From: Methylomarinum sp964397365
GTDB lineage: Bacteria > Pseudomonadota > Gammaproteobacteria > Methylococcales > Methylomonadaceae
Direction of reading: 5' to 3'
Assembly (NCBI GenBank): GCA_964397365.1
Contig: CAYNIU010000028.1
Location: 1 to 22,920, forward strand
DNA length: 22,920 nucleotides
Position numbers and translations under genes: made by a program. Shown piece by piece: positions 14,588-22,920 of the stretch. The stretch's first letter is position 1; each line of letters begins with the position of its first letter. The notes under the pieces were generated by a model. That model did no database searches, was not told where the DNA came from, and saw only the letters and a list, made by a program, of their open reading frames with translations.

Positions 14588-16219
14588 ATGTCTCATCAAT
14601 CCGATTTAATCAGCACCGACATAGATGCCTATCTGGCTCAACATGAACGCAAAGAACTGTTGCGTTTTTTGACTTGTGGTAATGTGGATGACGGTAAAAG
14701 TACGCTTATTGGCCGTTTGCTGCATGACTCCAAAATGATTTATGAAGACCAGTTGGCAGCAGTACAAGCTGACAGCGTCAAATCCGGTACAACCGGCGCC
14801 GGTAAGATTGATCTGGCGTTACTGGTCGATGGTTTACAGGCGGAACGTGAACAAGGCATTACTATTGATGTCGCCTACCGTTATTTTTCCACGTCAACCC
14901 GCAAATTCATCATCGCCGATACCCCGGGACACGAACAATACACCCGCAATATGGCAACGGGTGCTTCCACTTGCGATCTGGCGGTTATTCTGATTGATGC
15001 GCGTTACGGCGTACAAACCCAAACCAAACGACATAGCTTTATTACATCACTACTGGGAATCAAACATATTATTGTCGCCATCAATAAAATGGATTTAGTT
15101 GAATATAGCGAGGAAACTTATAACAAAATACGTAAAGACTATCTGGCCTTTACAGAGACGCTAGATCTGCACGACATTCACTTTATTCCAATGTCAGCGC
15201 TGGATGGCGATAACGTGGTCAACCCCAGTGACAATATGCCTTGGTTTACCGGAAAGCCGATGATGGAATTACTGAATACCATCGAAATAGCCAGTGATAA
15301 AAATTTTACTGACTGTCGTTTTCCAGTGCAATATGTCAATCGCCCCAATCTTGATTTTCGCGGATTTTGCGGCACTATCGCATCCGGAATTTTCCACAAA
15401 GGTGATCCGGTTACTGTCCTGCCGTCAGGAAAAACCAGTACGATTAAATCCATTGTGACTTACGATGGTGATCTGGACGAAGCCTTTGCGCCGATGACGG
15501 TTACCCTGACTATGGAAGATGAAATCGACATTAGTCGCGGCGATATGATTACAGCAACGAATGCTCCTCTTCCTATCGTTGCCGACCAATTTAAAGCAGA
15601 CATCGTCTGGATGACTGAAAAAGCCATGATTCCCGGCCGTCAGTACACTATAAAACTAGCTACCCGCAGCGTTTCAGGTTCAATATCCACCATTCACTAC
15701 CGTATTGATGTGAATACCTTGAATCACCATGACGCCGATGAATTAAATCTTAATGAAATCGCCTCTTGTACTGTTTCTGTTAATGCTCCGGTTGTCTTTG
15801 ATCCGTACAAACAAAATAAAGGAACCGGCGCTTTTATCGTTATTGACCGTCTCACCAATGTCACCGTTGGCGCCGGCATGATTACTGGTACAGCAAATGA
15901 TAACGCATTAACCCAAGTTACAGCTGAAGAACGCGCCGCCCGTTTTAACCAAAATCCCGCTGTAATTGCTCTCTCAGGAACACATGCGGCAGAAAGAGCT
16001 TATCAACTGGAAAGGAAATTGTTCGATACCGGACACGCTACCACGGTTCTTGAAAATCAGGACAATCATCTGGATGTACTATTGCCTGCAATTAAAAAAG
16101 CCGGTCTGATTAGCATTTGTATCACAGATGCCAGTGAAAAAGTTGAATTCACTTTTAACACCGATCAATTGGACCTGGATGCACTCTATAATGCATTAAA
16201 AGATAAGGATATTATTTGA
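14588..16219 (+). CDS. cysN: Sulfate adenylyltransferase subunit 1 (CysN) with vestigial APS-kinase-like tail
   Basis: The 543-residue GTPase drives APS synthesis by CysD. GTPase motifs are intact: GNVDDGKST at 31-39, DTPGHEQ from 111, NKMD at 166-169; EF-Tu-like domains 2 and 3 follow to about 450. E. coli CysN is 475 aa, so about 88 residues (456-543) are extra. They begin NPAVIALSGTHAAERAYQLE, where CysC (APS kinase) has a strand then the P-loop GLSGAGKST, and continue KLFDTGHATTVLENQDNH (compare the LDGDN region of CysC) and KKAGLISICIT (compare the GLIVITAFIS strand). The P-loop Gly-Lys-Ser/Thr is absent and the rest of the kinase is missing, so this tail cannot phosphorylate APS. TAGGAA precedes the ATG. 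Confidence 0.95.
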   Translation: MSHQSDLISTDIDAYLAQHERKELLRFLTCGNVDDGKSTLIGRLLHDSKMIYEDQLAAVQADSVKSGTTGAGKIDLALLVDGLQAEREQGITIDVAYRYFSTSTRKFIIADTPGHEQYTRNMATGASTCDLAVILIDARYGVQTQTKRHSFITSLLGIKHIIVAINKMDLVEYSEETYNKIRKDYLAFTETLDLHDIHFIPMSALDGDNVVNPSDNMPWFTGKPMMELLNTIEIASDKNFTDCRFPVQYVNRPNLDFRGFCGTIASGIFHKGDPVTVLPSGKTSTIKSIVTYDGDLDEAFAPMTVTLTMEDEIDISRGDMITATNAPLPIVADQFKADIVWMTEKAMIPGRQYTIKLATRSVSGSISTIHYRIDVNTLNHHDADELNLNEIASCTVSVNAPVVFDPYKQNKGTGAFIVIDRLTNVTVGAGMITGTANDNALTQVTAEERAARFNQNPAVIALSGTHAAERAYQLERKLFDTGHATTVLENQDNHLDVLLPAIKKAGLISICITDASEKVEFTFNTDQLDLDALYNALKDKDII

Positions 16220-16229
16220 GGTACTTGAT

Positions 16230-16263
16230 CTGACAGCTACCCGTTTTTTAAGGTATCTGTCAG
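16230..16263 (+). terminator. Hairpin after cysN, possibly an IS end
   Basis: CTGACAGCTACC (16230-16241) and GGTATCTGTCAG (16252-16263) pair at 11 of 12 positions around a ten-base loop containing six T. It starts 11 bases after cysN and would serve as a terminator for cysDN, although no T-run follows directly. It also abuts the 3' end of the IS3-type remnant, so it may derive from that element's end. Confidence 0.4.
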
Positions 16264-16560
16264 GTTAGATTTGAGTTAGTTAGTTTTTTTCTATCCAAAT
16301 CACTTTACCATCAAGTAAAGCTTCCATAAGTGTTCGCCCACAGTACATTTTGCCTTGATGAGTTCGGTCATTTATAGCATTCCATCCATTCGTCGTGGTC
16401 TTTTTGTAATTCTCCCAGGGTTGAGTAGAGTTTTTTTAAATGCGATCTGATAAAAAACTCATTGAGAATGAATATCTAGGATTTTCGCGACTTCTATCCG
16501 AGTATAGTTCTGATCTATTACCTGACCCACCACATCCAGTTTGAATATTTCTTTTGTGTC
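16264..16560 (-). mobile_element. IS3/IS481-type transposase remnant
   Basis: On the minus strand 16556-16459 reads IFKLDVVGQVIDQNYTRIEV then AKILDIHSQ and a stop, matching the N-terminal helix-turn-helix of IS3-family OrfA. Further along, at about 16421-16280, two frames together read LQKDHDEWMECYK and then DRTHQGKMYCGRTLMEALLD with GKVIWIEKN, the C-terminal end of an rve-type transposase (usual pattern DEWLxxYNxxRTHQGKxCxGRTPMETL). The DDE core between the two pieces is missing and there is at least one frameshift, so it is a fossil with an internal deletion. No intact terminal repeats or target duplication were found. Confidence 0.68.
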
Positions 16561-16703
16561 TCTATTTTTTCTTTCCTCAGTTAGGATAACCATCCTTAAC
16601 TGGGGTATACAAGTCTATTGGATGACATCATATTTATTGTGTTTTCCGCAAACAATTGAGTTTAAAAGTTTTGAATTATAATTTAAAGAGGTATTGGCCA
16701 ACA

Positions 16704-16882
16704 ATGCTTATGGAAAGAGCGTGTGAAAAATCTGAGATAATAGCCCTACAGCCAATCTGAACTTGATCGAACATTACTGGAAGTTTTTTTTCAGAAAAAG
16801 GATTTTTATGAATCTTTTGTTTTATTTGAAAAAGTGTGTAATGACTGTAATACAATATATTCCCAACATCCATTTTATTTAA
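16704..16882 (+). mobile_element. IS630-type transposase C-terminal remnant
   Basis: The plus strand reads NAYGKSV, two stops, then ANLNLIEHYWKFF from 16751, close to the catalytic-Glu motif PNLNLIExxWKFFKKK of IS630-family DDE transposases. The following sequence fits better in a second frame (KKDFYESFVLFEKVCNDC), as expected after a frameshift. Only the last part of a transposase is represented. The remnant ends 26 bases before the RND gene, so its sequence now supplies that gene's leader. The 16560-16703 stretch before it shows nothing I can identify. Confidence 0.5.
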
Positions 16883-16907
16883 GTTATTTCCTTAAATTCC
16901 ATAGATC

Positions 16908-19900
16908 ATGCTTGCAACCCTGGTTCGCCTGTCTATCCGTTTTTCCGGCATCATCGTTGCATTGGCCGTATTGCTTCTGTTTTACGGTAGCTACCGTTTT
17001 TCCGAAGCAGGACTAGATATTTTTCCGGAATTTGCGCCTAAACAGGTCGTTATTCAAACTGAATCTCCAGGGCTTTCGGCCGAACAAGTGGAAATACTGG
17101 TCACTCAGCAAATTGAAAACAGCATCAATGGTTTAATCGGCCTGCAATCAATGCGTTCCGAATCCATTCAAGGTTTATCCATCATCACCGCGACTTTTGC
17201 TGAAAATACTGACATTTATCGTAATCGCCAACAGATCAGTGAGCGTTTGGCCAGTGTTGCTTCACAGTTGCCTGCCGGCATAGGCACACCAATAGCTGTT
17301 CCGTTATCTTCATCATCAGCCACAGTGCTTACCCTTGGTTTGAATTCTGATAATATAGACCTGATGGAATTACGCAGCCTGGTGGACTGGACACTTGTAC
17401 CGCGCATTCTGGCGGTACCCGGTGTTGCCGATGTCAATGTCTTCGGAGGCGAAGTCCGTCAACTACAAATTCAGATTGATCCCATTCAATTACGCCGTTT
17501 TAATCTAGCTGTAGAAGATATTGTATCTGCCGCCGCTCAGGCGGGTAAAATCAGTGGCAGCGGCTTTATCGAAAACAACAATCAGCGTTTCACTCTGCAA
17601 ATAAACGGGCGGCCAACGACACCGGAACAGTTTAAAAATATCATTGTTAAACGTTATAACAGTAACCATATCACTTTGGGCGATGTCGCCACTATCGCCT
17701 ATGCCGCCGAAGCCCCTATTGGCGCAGCGCAAATCATGGGCAAACAAGGTATTGTGATGATGGTGATCGGGCAATATGGCGCCAATACCTTATCTGTATC
17801 CAAACGAGTTGAAACAGCATTAACAGAATTCGACCCCATTTTTCAAAAACAGAATATCCATTTTTATTCGCACCTGTTCCGCCCGGCAGATTATATTGAA
17901 ACCTCTTTATCCAATCTCTCCAGCCATTTATTGATTGGCATTTTTTTTGTGCTGCTGGTTTTGTATGTTTTTCTGTTCAATCTGCGCACCGCTTTCATTT
18001 CGGCTTTAGCCATTCCGTTATCATTGATCAGCGCTATGATTGTCTTGTTGGCATCCGGCGTTAATCTTAACATCATGGTTTTAGGCGGCCTAGCTATTGC
18101 TCTGGGCGAAGTGGTTGATGATGCGATTATTGACACTGAAAATATTTTCCGTCGCCTGCGGGAAAACAGATTAACTGAAACACCTAGAAATATAATCACT
18201 GTAGTCTACGAAGCTTCACTGGAAGTGCGCAGTTCGGTGGTTTATGCCAGTTTTATCGTAGCGCTGGTCTTTGTTCCCTTACTGACACTGAATGGGGTCG
18301 CCGGGCGCTTGTTTGCGCCGTTGGGATATTCTTATATTCTGGCTATTTTAATGTCTCTGCTGGTAGCCCTGACGTTGACGCCGGCGCTGTGTTATCTGCT
18401 ATTAGGCAAAAATATGCCCGACTGCCAGGATCCGCCACTAATCAAACGCATCAAACCGTTTTACAGTCGCCAGTTACGCTGGGTTACCATGCATTTACGC
18501 GAAGTTTTGCTAATCAGCGTCGGCCTTTGTCTATTGGCTTTTTTTACTTTATCCAAACTGGAACATAAATTTCTGCCGGAATTGCGGGAAGGCCATTTTA
18601 TCGTTCACACAACCAGCATTCCCGGTACATCATTACAGGAATCCATCCGTATCGGCACTCAGCTGAGCAAACAATTCCTAACTATTCCGGGGATTGAATC
18701 GGTGTCTCAATGGGCAGGCCGGGCAGAACGCGGTGCCGATACTTATGGCAGTCATTACAGTGAATTTGAAGTCAGACTTGACCCCATGTCAGGAGCCGGA
18801 CAGCAACAGGTGTTAAACCAGTTGCGGAAAATTTTACATGACTTTCCCGGAATTGTTTTCGAAGCTAACACTTTTCTAACCGAACGGGTTGATGAAACCA
18901 TTTCCGGTTATACCTCTCCAGTAGTCGTCAATATCTATGGTAACGACCTTAATATACTGGATCAAAAAGCGCAAACTGTCGCCGCTATCATGCGTACAAT
19001 TGCCGGCGCTGAAGATGTCCAGTTGCGCTCCCCTCCAGGCACGCCATTACTCAATATTACCTTAAATCTGCAACAACTCAAATACCGGGGTATCAATCCC
19101 GCTCAGGTCATTAATACGGTACAAACCGCCTATGAAAGCCGAGTGGTGGGTAAAAACAATCAGGGTAACCATATTTACAACATTGCTGTTGCTCTGGTGC
19201 CACAATTAAAGAACAACCCGGAGTCTTTACAGCAACTATTGCTTCGAAGTCAGGACGGCAGCCTGATTCCATTGGGAGAAGTTGCCAATATCCATCATAG
19301 CGAAGGGCGTTACAATATTTTGCACCAGGGAGCGCAACGAAAACAAACCATCACTTGCAATGTAAAAGACCGGGATATGGATGATTTCATGCAGGAATTA
19401 CAGCAACGGATCATGAATGAAGTTAGCTTTTCCGATAACAGTTATCCTGAATTTACCGGTGCAGCGCTGGAACAGATAAAAGCACGCCAGGATCTGATAC
19501 TACATTCACTCCTGGCTGGCTCTGGCGTTTTAATCTTTATTTATATTGCCATCGGCAACATGCGTCATGCATTGCTGACTTTGGTGAATTTGCCATTTTC
19601 ACTAATCGGTGGCATCGCCGCCGTCGTTATCAGTGGAGCCAGTTTGTCGGTAGGATCTATGGTCGGTTTTATCACTCTTTTCGGTATTACCGTGCGCAAC
19701 AGTATTATGCTGATTGCTCATTATCGTTATCTGGTCGAAGTTGAAGCCAAACCCTGGAACATTGATACCGCCATACAAGGCGCCCAGGAACGTCTGCCAT
19801 CAATATTGATGACAGCTCTGGTCACAGCTTTAGCCATGTTTCCGATAGCTTTTAACAGCGATAACCCTGGACAGGAAATTATGGGGCCGATGGCGGCTAT

Positions 19901-19994
19901 TATTATCGGTGGACTGGCGTCATCAACTTTGCTCAATCTACTGTTACTGCCAGGCATCCTGTTACGTTACGGAAGATTTGCTAACAAGAATTAA
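16908..19994 (+). CDS. Efflux RND transporter permease, CusA/CzcA-like (HME) family
   Basis: The 1028-residue inner-membrane protein has the RND plan: one N-terminal helix, a large periplasmic loop (about 35-335), six helices, a second loop (about 545-850), and five or six helices. The start (LVRLSIRFSGIIVALAVLL, GLDIFPEFAPKQVVIQTESP) and PGVADVNVFGGEVRQLQI are typical of heavy-metal efflux members. The TM4 motif is ALGEVVDDAIIDTEN: Asp404 aligns with the proton-relay Asp408 of CzcA and Glu411 with Glu415, but Asp402 is Ala398, as in CusA. Glu401, Asp405 and Asp409 are extra acids. No adapter or outer-membrane partner gene is next to it, so it either uses partners elsewhere or works differently. 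Substrate unknown. No Shine-Dalgarno is evident before ATG 16908. Confidence 0.9.
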   Translation: MLATLVRLSIRFSGIIVALAVLLLFYGSYRFSEAGLDIFPEFAPKQVVIQTESPGLSAEQVEILVTQQIENSINGLIGLQSMRSESIQGLSIITATFAENTDIYRNRQQISERLASVASQLPAGIGTPIAVPLSSSSATVLTLGLNSDNIDLMELRSLVDWTLVPRILAVPGVADVNVFGGEVRQLQIQIDPIQLRRFNLAVEDIVSAAAQAGKISGSGFIENNNQRFTLQINGRPTTPEQFKNIIVKRYNSNHITLGDVATIAYAAEAPIGAAQIMGKQGIVMMVIGQYGANTLSVSKRVETALTEFDPIFQKQNIHFYSHLFRPADYIETSLSNLSSHLLIGIFFVLLVLYVFLFNLRTAFISALAIPLSLISAMIVLLASGVNLNIMVLGGLAIALGEVVDDAIIDTENIFRRLRENRLTETPRNIITVVYEASLEVRSSVVYASFIVALVFVPLLTLNGVAGRLFAPLGYSYILAILMSLLVALTLTPALCYLLLGKNMPDCQDPPLIKRIKPFYSRQLRWVTMHLREVLLISVGLCLLAFFTLSKLEHKFLPELREGHFIVHTTSIPGTSLQESIRIGTQLSKQFLTIPGIESVSQWAGRAERGADTYGSHYSEFEVRLDPMSGAGQQQVLNQLRKILHDFPGIVFEANTFLTERVDETISGYTSPVVVNIYGNDLNILDQKAQTVAAIMRTIAGAEDVQLRSPPGTPLLNITLNLQQLKYRGINPAQVINTVQTAYESRVVGKNNQGNHIYNIAVALVPQLKNNPESLQQLLLRSQDGSLIPLGEVANIHHSEGRYNILHQGAQRKQTITCNVKDRDMDDFMQELQQRIMNEVSFSDNSYPEFTGAALEQIKARQDLILHSLLAGSGVLIFIYIAIGNMRHALLTLVNLPFSLIGGIAAVVISGASLSVGSMVGFITLFGITVRNSIMLIAHYRYLVEVEAKPWNIDTAIQGAQERLPSILMTALVTALAMFPIAFNSDNPGQEIMGPMAAIIIGGLASSTLLNLLLLPGILLRYGRFANKN

Positions 19995-20151
19995 GCATCA
20001 ACAACCTCACTCCGTATCATTGCTTATTCACAATAATAAACAGATATACTATAAACAAAGCCAAACAGTAACTTATTAGATATGTTAATCAATTCACGGA
20101 AAATATCGCTGAAACAGCGCTGAATATATTGCATCGCATAAACAGGCCAAT

Positions 20152-22146
20152 ATGAGTACAGAGCACCAAGAAACCAACACTCTCAAGGATAAAGTTCAAA
20201 AATCCTTAACCGCTTCAGTTGAACGCCTGCAGATATTTCCTGCGGCCACAATTAAGCTATTGCAACTGACTAATGACGACAACGCTGTTTTCAATGATTT
20301 ATCCAAAGTTATTGAAACTGATCTCTCATTGACAGCTCAAGTACTGAAAACAGTTAACTCGGCTTTGTTTAATTCCCCTCAAACTGTCAATTCAATACAA
20401 CAAGCCATCAGCACTCTTGGTTTTTCCGGCATTCGCAATATCGCTATAAACCTGTTGCTTTATCACTCATTAATTGACAATCAAGCTAAACAGAATTTCG
20501 ATTTGCTGTTCTTCTGGCAACATTGCCTGTTTACGGCAACCCTGAGCCGGGATATAGCAATCAAGTTGGATTATCCCGACCCTGATTTGCTTTATACGGC
20601 CGGTCTGCTTCACGACATCGGCAAACTGGTGCTAGAAAATTACGGCACAGTCAGTTATAGCGATTTCATTTCATGTTATGCCAACAATTCATCTTCATTA
20701 TTATATGATGAACAAACATTCTTTGGCGTCAATCACGAACAGGTAGGACAGATATTCTGTCAACATTTACAACTTCCTGAAATCATTACCGCCGTAGTAG
20801 CCCGACATAATTCCAATATTATCAACGATAACGACCGCTATATGGATTTTAAACCGGAAATTGCCATCGTTTGTTTTGCAAACTATCTGGCCTGGGCGCA
20901 AGGTATCGGTTCATTTGCTACAGAATCACCGCCGCTGTTAGCCCAAACTGTATTTGCAACCATTGACATAGAAAAACTCGATATAGAGTCTTTACTCGAT
21001 CATGTTGACCAGGAAATGCAATCAACCAGCAAATTTTATAACATCCATTTCCCTACTTTGAGTCAATTACGCGCAAAATTGGTTCAAACCTCAATAAAAT
21101 TCAGTACCTCAACTTTCAACTGTATTCAGGTGGACAACACAGACCCGGCCAATTTTCTTTCCAGCCTGACCATTCCTCACCAAAGCCTGGAGCCGGAAAT
21201 TTTCATCCCGCAAACTCTGCGTGCAATCCATAAAACCTTTGATTTTGACCGAGTTTTCATGCTCAACATGAATATCCGCCATCGCAGCCTGATCGCTAAA
21301 TACTGTTACCTAGAAACCTCGGAAAACGCTGGTTTTCATAACCTGGAAATCAAAGTTGATGCCTTGTCAGGAGACCTGTTAACCTGCTTAAGAAAACAAC
21401 AAGCTACTATCATTTCAGAACAGCATTACAAAAACCGTAAACTCCTCAAACAAATTGGAGTGACTGAGTTTTTAGCCGTTCCCATCCTCAGAAACAATCG
21501 TTTAAGCGCTGTGTTATATGCCGACAACAAGTTTTCTAAAAATCCGATAAACCCTCAAATACTGGCAAAAATCATCCCCATAGCTACTGAACTGGGATCG
21601 GCTTTATATAATGCCAAATGTTTTGAGATTGAAAGAACTAAAGCCGAAATTGATCCATTAACTGGTCTGTCAAATAAACGCATGATTAACCACTTCCTGG
21701 AAAAATCTTTCTCGAATCAGCATAAAGGCCCCAAAAAAATGGCTGTGGGCTTTCTGGATATTGATCATTTTAAAAAGCTCAATGATGACTGCGGTCATCA
21801 AACCGGTGACGAGGCATTAAAAATTGTTGCTGATATTTTGCATAACCTAACCCGAAATGGTGATTTTATAGGACGTTACGGCGGCGAGGAATTTGTATTT
21901 GTATTATCTGAATGCAATCTTGCCGGCGCCAGACAATTTGCTGAAAGAATCCGCGCCGAAATTGAAGCTAAAGGCATCATACTCAAACACAGATTCAACG
22001 ATAACAAGCTGACTGTCAGCATTGGCATCGCCATGTTTCAGCACCATTACAAGTCCTATCAGGATTTGATCGCCGCAGCTGATAAAGCAATGTATCAGGC
22101 AAAAAACAGCGGTCGCAACAAAGTCGTAGCACTCCCTGAAAATTGA
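20152..22146 (+). CDS. HDOD-GAF-GGDEF signalling protein (probable diguanylate cyclase)
   Basis: The 664-residue cytoplasmic protein has three parts. The HDOD domain (about 20-290) includes IFPAATIKLLQL and an HD-like GLLHDIGKLVL (His154, Asp155). A GAF-like domain follows (about 345-490, EFLAVPILRNNRLSAVLYAD). The GGDEF domain begins at DPLTGLSNK (501) with the active site GGEEF at 577-581 and an inhibitory I-site RNGD at 568-571, exactly five residues before it. Active-site and I-site residues indicate a working cyclase that makes c-di-GMP and is product-inhibited. There is no membrane helix or receiver domain; the sensed signal is unknown. It is monocistronic as far as seen, 157 nt after the RND gene. 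Confidence 0.93.
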   Translation: MSTEHQETNTLKDKVQKSLTASVERLQIFPAATIKLLQLTNDDNAVFNDLSKVIETDLSLTAQVLKTVNSALFNSPQTVNSIQQAISTLGFSGIRNIAINLLLYHSLIDNQAKQNFDLLFFWQHCLFTATLSRDIAIKLDYPDPDLLYTAGLLHDIGKLVLENYGTVSYSDFISCYANNSSSLLYDEQTFFGVNHEQVGQIFCQHLQLPEIITAVVARHNSNIINDNDRYMDFKPEIAIVCFANYLAWAQGIGSFATESPPLLAQTVFATIDIEKLDIESLLDHVDQEMQSTSKFYNIHFPTLSQLRAKLVQTSIKFSTSTFNCIQVDNTDPANFLSSLTIPHQSLEPEIFIPQTLRAIHKTFDFDRVFMLNMNIRHRSLIAKYCYLETSENAGFHNLEIKVDALSGDLLTCLRKQQATIISEQHYKNRKLLKQIGVTEFLAVPILRNNRLSAVLYADNKFSKNPINPQILAKIIPIATELGSALYNAKCFEIERTKAEIDPLTGLSNKRMINHFLEKSFSNQHKGPKKMAVGFLDIDHFKKLNDDCGHQTGDEALKIVADILHNLTRNGDFIGRYGGEEFVFVLSECNLAGARQFAERIRAEIEAKGIILKHRFNDNKLTVSIGIAMFQHHYKSYQDLIAAADKAMYQAKNSGRNKVVALPEN

Positions 22147-22172
22147 GTGTTAATTCACCCTTAAATCCACAG

Positions 22173-22205
22173 GTATTGTTTTGTACTAACAGCAATACAA
22201 ATTTT
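22173..22205 (+). terminator. Hairpin plus T-run after the GGDEF gene
   Basis: GTATTGTT (22173-22180) pairs with AGCAATAC (22191-22198), one G-U pair, followed within three bases by a run of five T. It is 26 bases past the stop codon of the GGDEF protein. Confidence 0.45.
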
Positions 22206-22284
22206 TCTCAAGATTTTATAGCCGTGTCCGATAAAACAGTGTAACTGTTTAAAACCTTCAGTAACATTGACCCGGCAGCATATT

Positions 22285-22524
22285 ATGGAAACCATAAAAA
22301 TTCCCGGCCCCATGCGCATAACATGGGGTAGTTTAGGCTCTTGGTGGCTTTCTCACTTGCTTCACCCAGGCTTTAACGCTATCGCCATCTTGTTTATTTG
22401 TTTGATTCCAGTCATTATCGTAGAAATCTATTTTCTCATCCCTGCAAAAACAAAATTTACCCCACCGGAACTTCCTTCCCCGGATCAAAATCAACCGACC
22501 GCCTCCCTCGAAGATCCGTTATAA
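22285..22524 (+). CDS. Possible small single-helix membrane protein
   Basis: From ATG 22285 the frame encodes 79 residues; an in-frame TTG at 22267 would add six. I do not recognise it. Residues 1-25 are polar to amphipathic (IKIPGPMRITWGSLGSWW), about 32-54 form one clear membrane helix (FNAIAILFICLIPVIIVEIY), and the rest is a proline-rich acidic tail ending in LEDPL. Such a layout is protein-like rather than random, but no ribosome site or homologue supports it. It lies between the GGDEF gene and the TRAP permease on the same strand. Confidence 0.35.
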   Translation: METIKIPGPMRITWGSLGSWWLSHLLHPGFNAIAILFICLIPVIIVEIYFLIPAKTKFTPPELPSPDQNQPTASLEDPL

Positions 22525-22680
22525 CCAACAGTTTTCTGTTTACTCAGGAAAAAAATAATACAGCGGTCACGCATCAAACATCGCTACTTGCCAGATTGAG
22601 GACAATGGATAGATGTTGATCACAACGGTGGCGACAATTTCAGTTATGTTGCCCCCCTTTCCGAAATATCCATATTTTTA

Positions 22681-22708
22681 TTCAAAAGCGTCCGTTTTCA
22701 GGTAAAAT
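22681..22708 (+). promoter_or_regulatory. Weak candidate promoter for the TRAP genes
   Basis: TTCAAA (22681-22686) and TAAAAT (22703-22708) are 16 bases apart, 28 bases before the start of the TRAP permease. The remainder of 22525-22736 shows no gene. Confidence 0.28.
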
Positions 22709-22736
22709 TAGCGGTTTTTTAATCGAAAAATTCCTT

Positions 22737-22920
22737 ATGTCCGGCTGTATTACTATCAGCAAACGTTATATTTTGTTTGTCAATATCTTCAATGAATGGA
22801 TTGGAAAAAGTATTGCCTGGCTTACGCTGGCAATGGTAGTGACCACTTTTTCGAGAGTCATATTGCGTTATGCTTTTGACATAGACTGGGTTGCCATGCA
22901 GGAATCCGTTACTTACATGC
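22737..22920 (+). CDS. TRAP transporter small permease (DctQ-like), N-terminal part
   Basis: ATG 22737 opens a frame that runs off the window after 61 codons. The residues NIFNEWIGKSIAWLTLAMVV, then VILRYAFDIDWVAMQESVTY are characteristic of the DctQ-type small membrane subunit of TRAP transporters (usual pattern LNExIGxxxAWLTLxMVxxTFxxVxLRYxFxxGWIAxQE). The family works with a large DctM permease and a periplasmic DctP binding protein to import organic acids or related anions using a sodium gradient; those genes should follow to the right. Only the first membrane helix and part of the second region are present. Substrate cannot be told. Confidence 0.85.
   Translation, partial: MSGCITISKRYILFVNIFNEWIGKSIAWLTLAMVVTTFSRVILRYAFDIDWVAMQESVTYM

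Noticed and set aside
16676..16873. 65-codon minus-strand frame before the RND gene
   Set aside because: The plus strand here carries the IS630-type signature; the antisense frame is a low-complexity shadow.
12551..16907. A defence island or integrated element with intact genes
   Set aside because: Only fossils of a peptidase and transposases flank ordinary cysDN; no integrase, attachment-site repeat, toxin-antitoxin pair or nuclease is visible.

Overview
The window looks like chromosomal DNA of a gammaproteobacterium, moderately AT-rich by eye. Supporting marks are the nlpD-rpoS and dksA-gluQ gene orders, a DUF3581 protein and E. coli-sized MobB, MoeA, CysD and RpoS. An aquatic or methanotroph-like (Methylococcales-type) relative is my guess from overall flavour; no diagnostic C1 gene is present, so this is weak.

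Layout, left to right. The first 80 bases are the 3' end of glycine dehydrogenase (gcvP, +). A minus-strand pair follows: a ferritin-like DUF455 protein overlapping a NnrS-family membrane protein. Between these and rpoS lies a broken VanZ-family gene on the plus strand (2226-2653), visible only if one frameshift and two TAG stops are bridged. Next is a minus-strand cluster: membrane-anchored J-domain protein, nlpD, rpoS (envelope maintenance and stationary-phase control). Diverging from it are mobB-moeA (molybdenum cofactor, overlapping by 4 nt). A second minus-strand cluster is a class-I aminotransferase, a single-domain rhodanese (10-nt overlap) and DUF3581. Then dksA, gluQ and acs run on the plus strand; gluQ has no ATG/GTG/TTG ahead of its first motif and seems to start at CTG just after the dksA stop.

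Two stretches are decayed accessory DNA. 12551-13094 holds gene fragments, including the C-terminal part of an ImmA/IrrE-type zinc peptidase with its HExxH motif missing and one TGA stop. 16220-16907 holds an IS3/IS481-type transposase remnant (minus) and an IS630-type remnant (plus). Between them sit an unrecognised minus-strand gene and cysD-cysN (ATP sulfurylase). CysN carries a C-terminal tail that reads as a worn-down APS kinase domain without its P-loop.

The right part has a lone heavy-metal-type RND pump without adapter or outer-membrane partner, an HDOD-GAF-GGDEF signalling protein, a possible small membrane protein, and the start of a TRAP transporter small permease cut by the window end.

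I saw no tRNA, rRNA, CRISPR array, intact mobile element or clearly new multi-gene system. The most unusual points are the CysN tail, the dksA/gluQ junction and the fossil genes hidden in apparent intergenic space.
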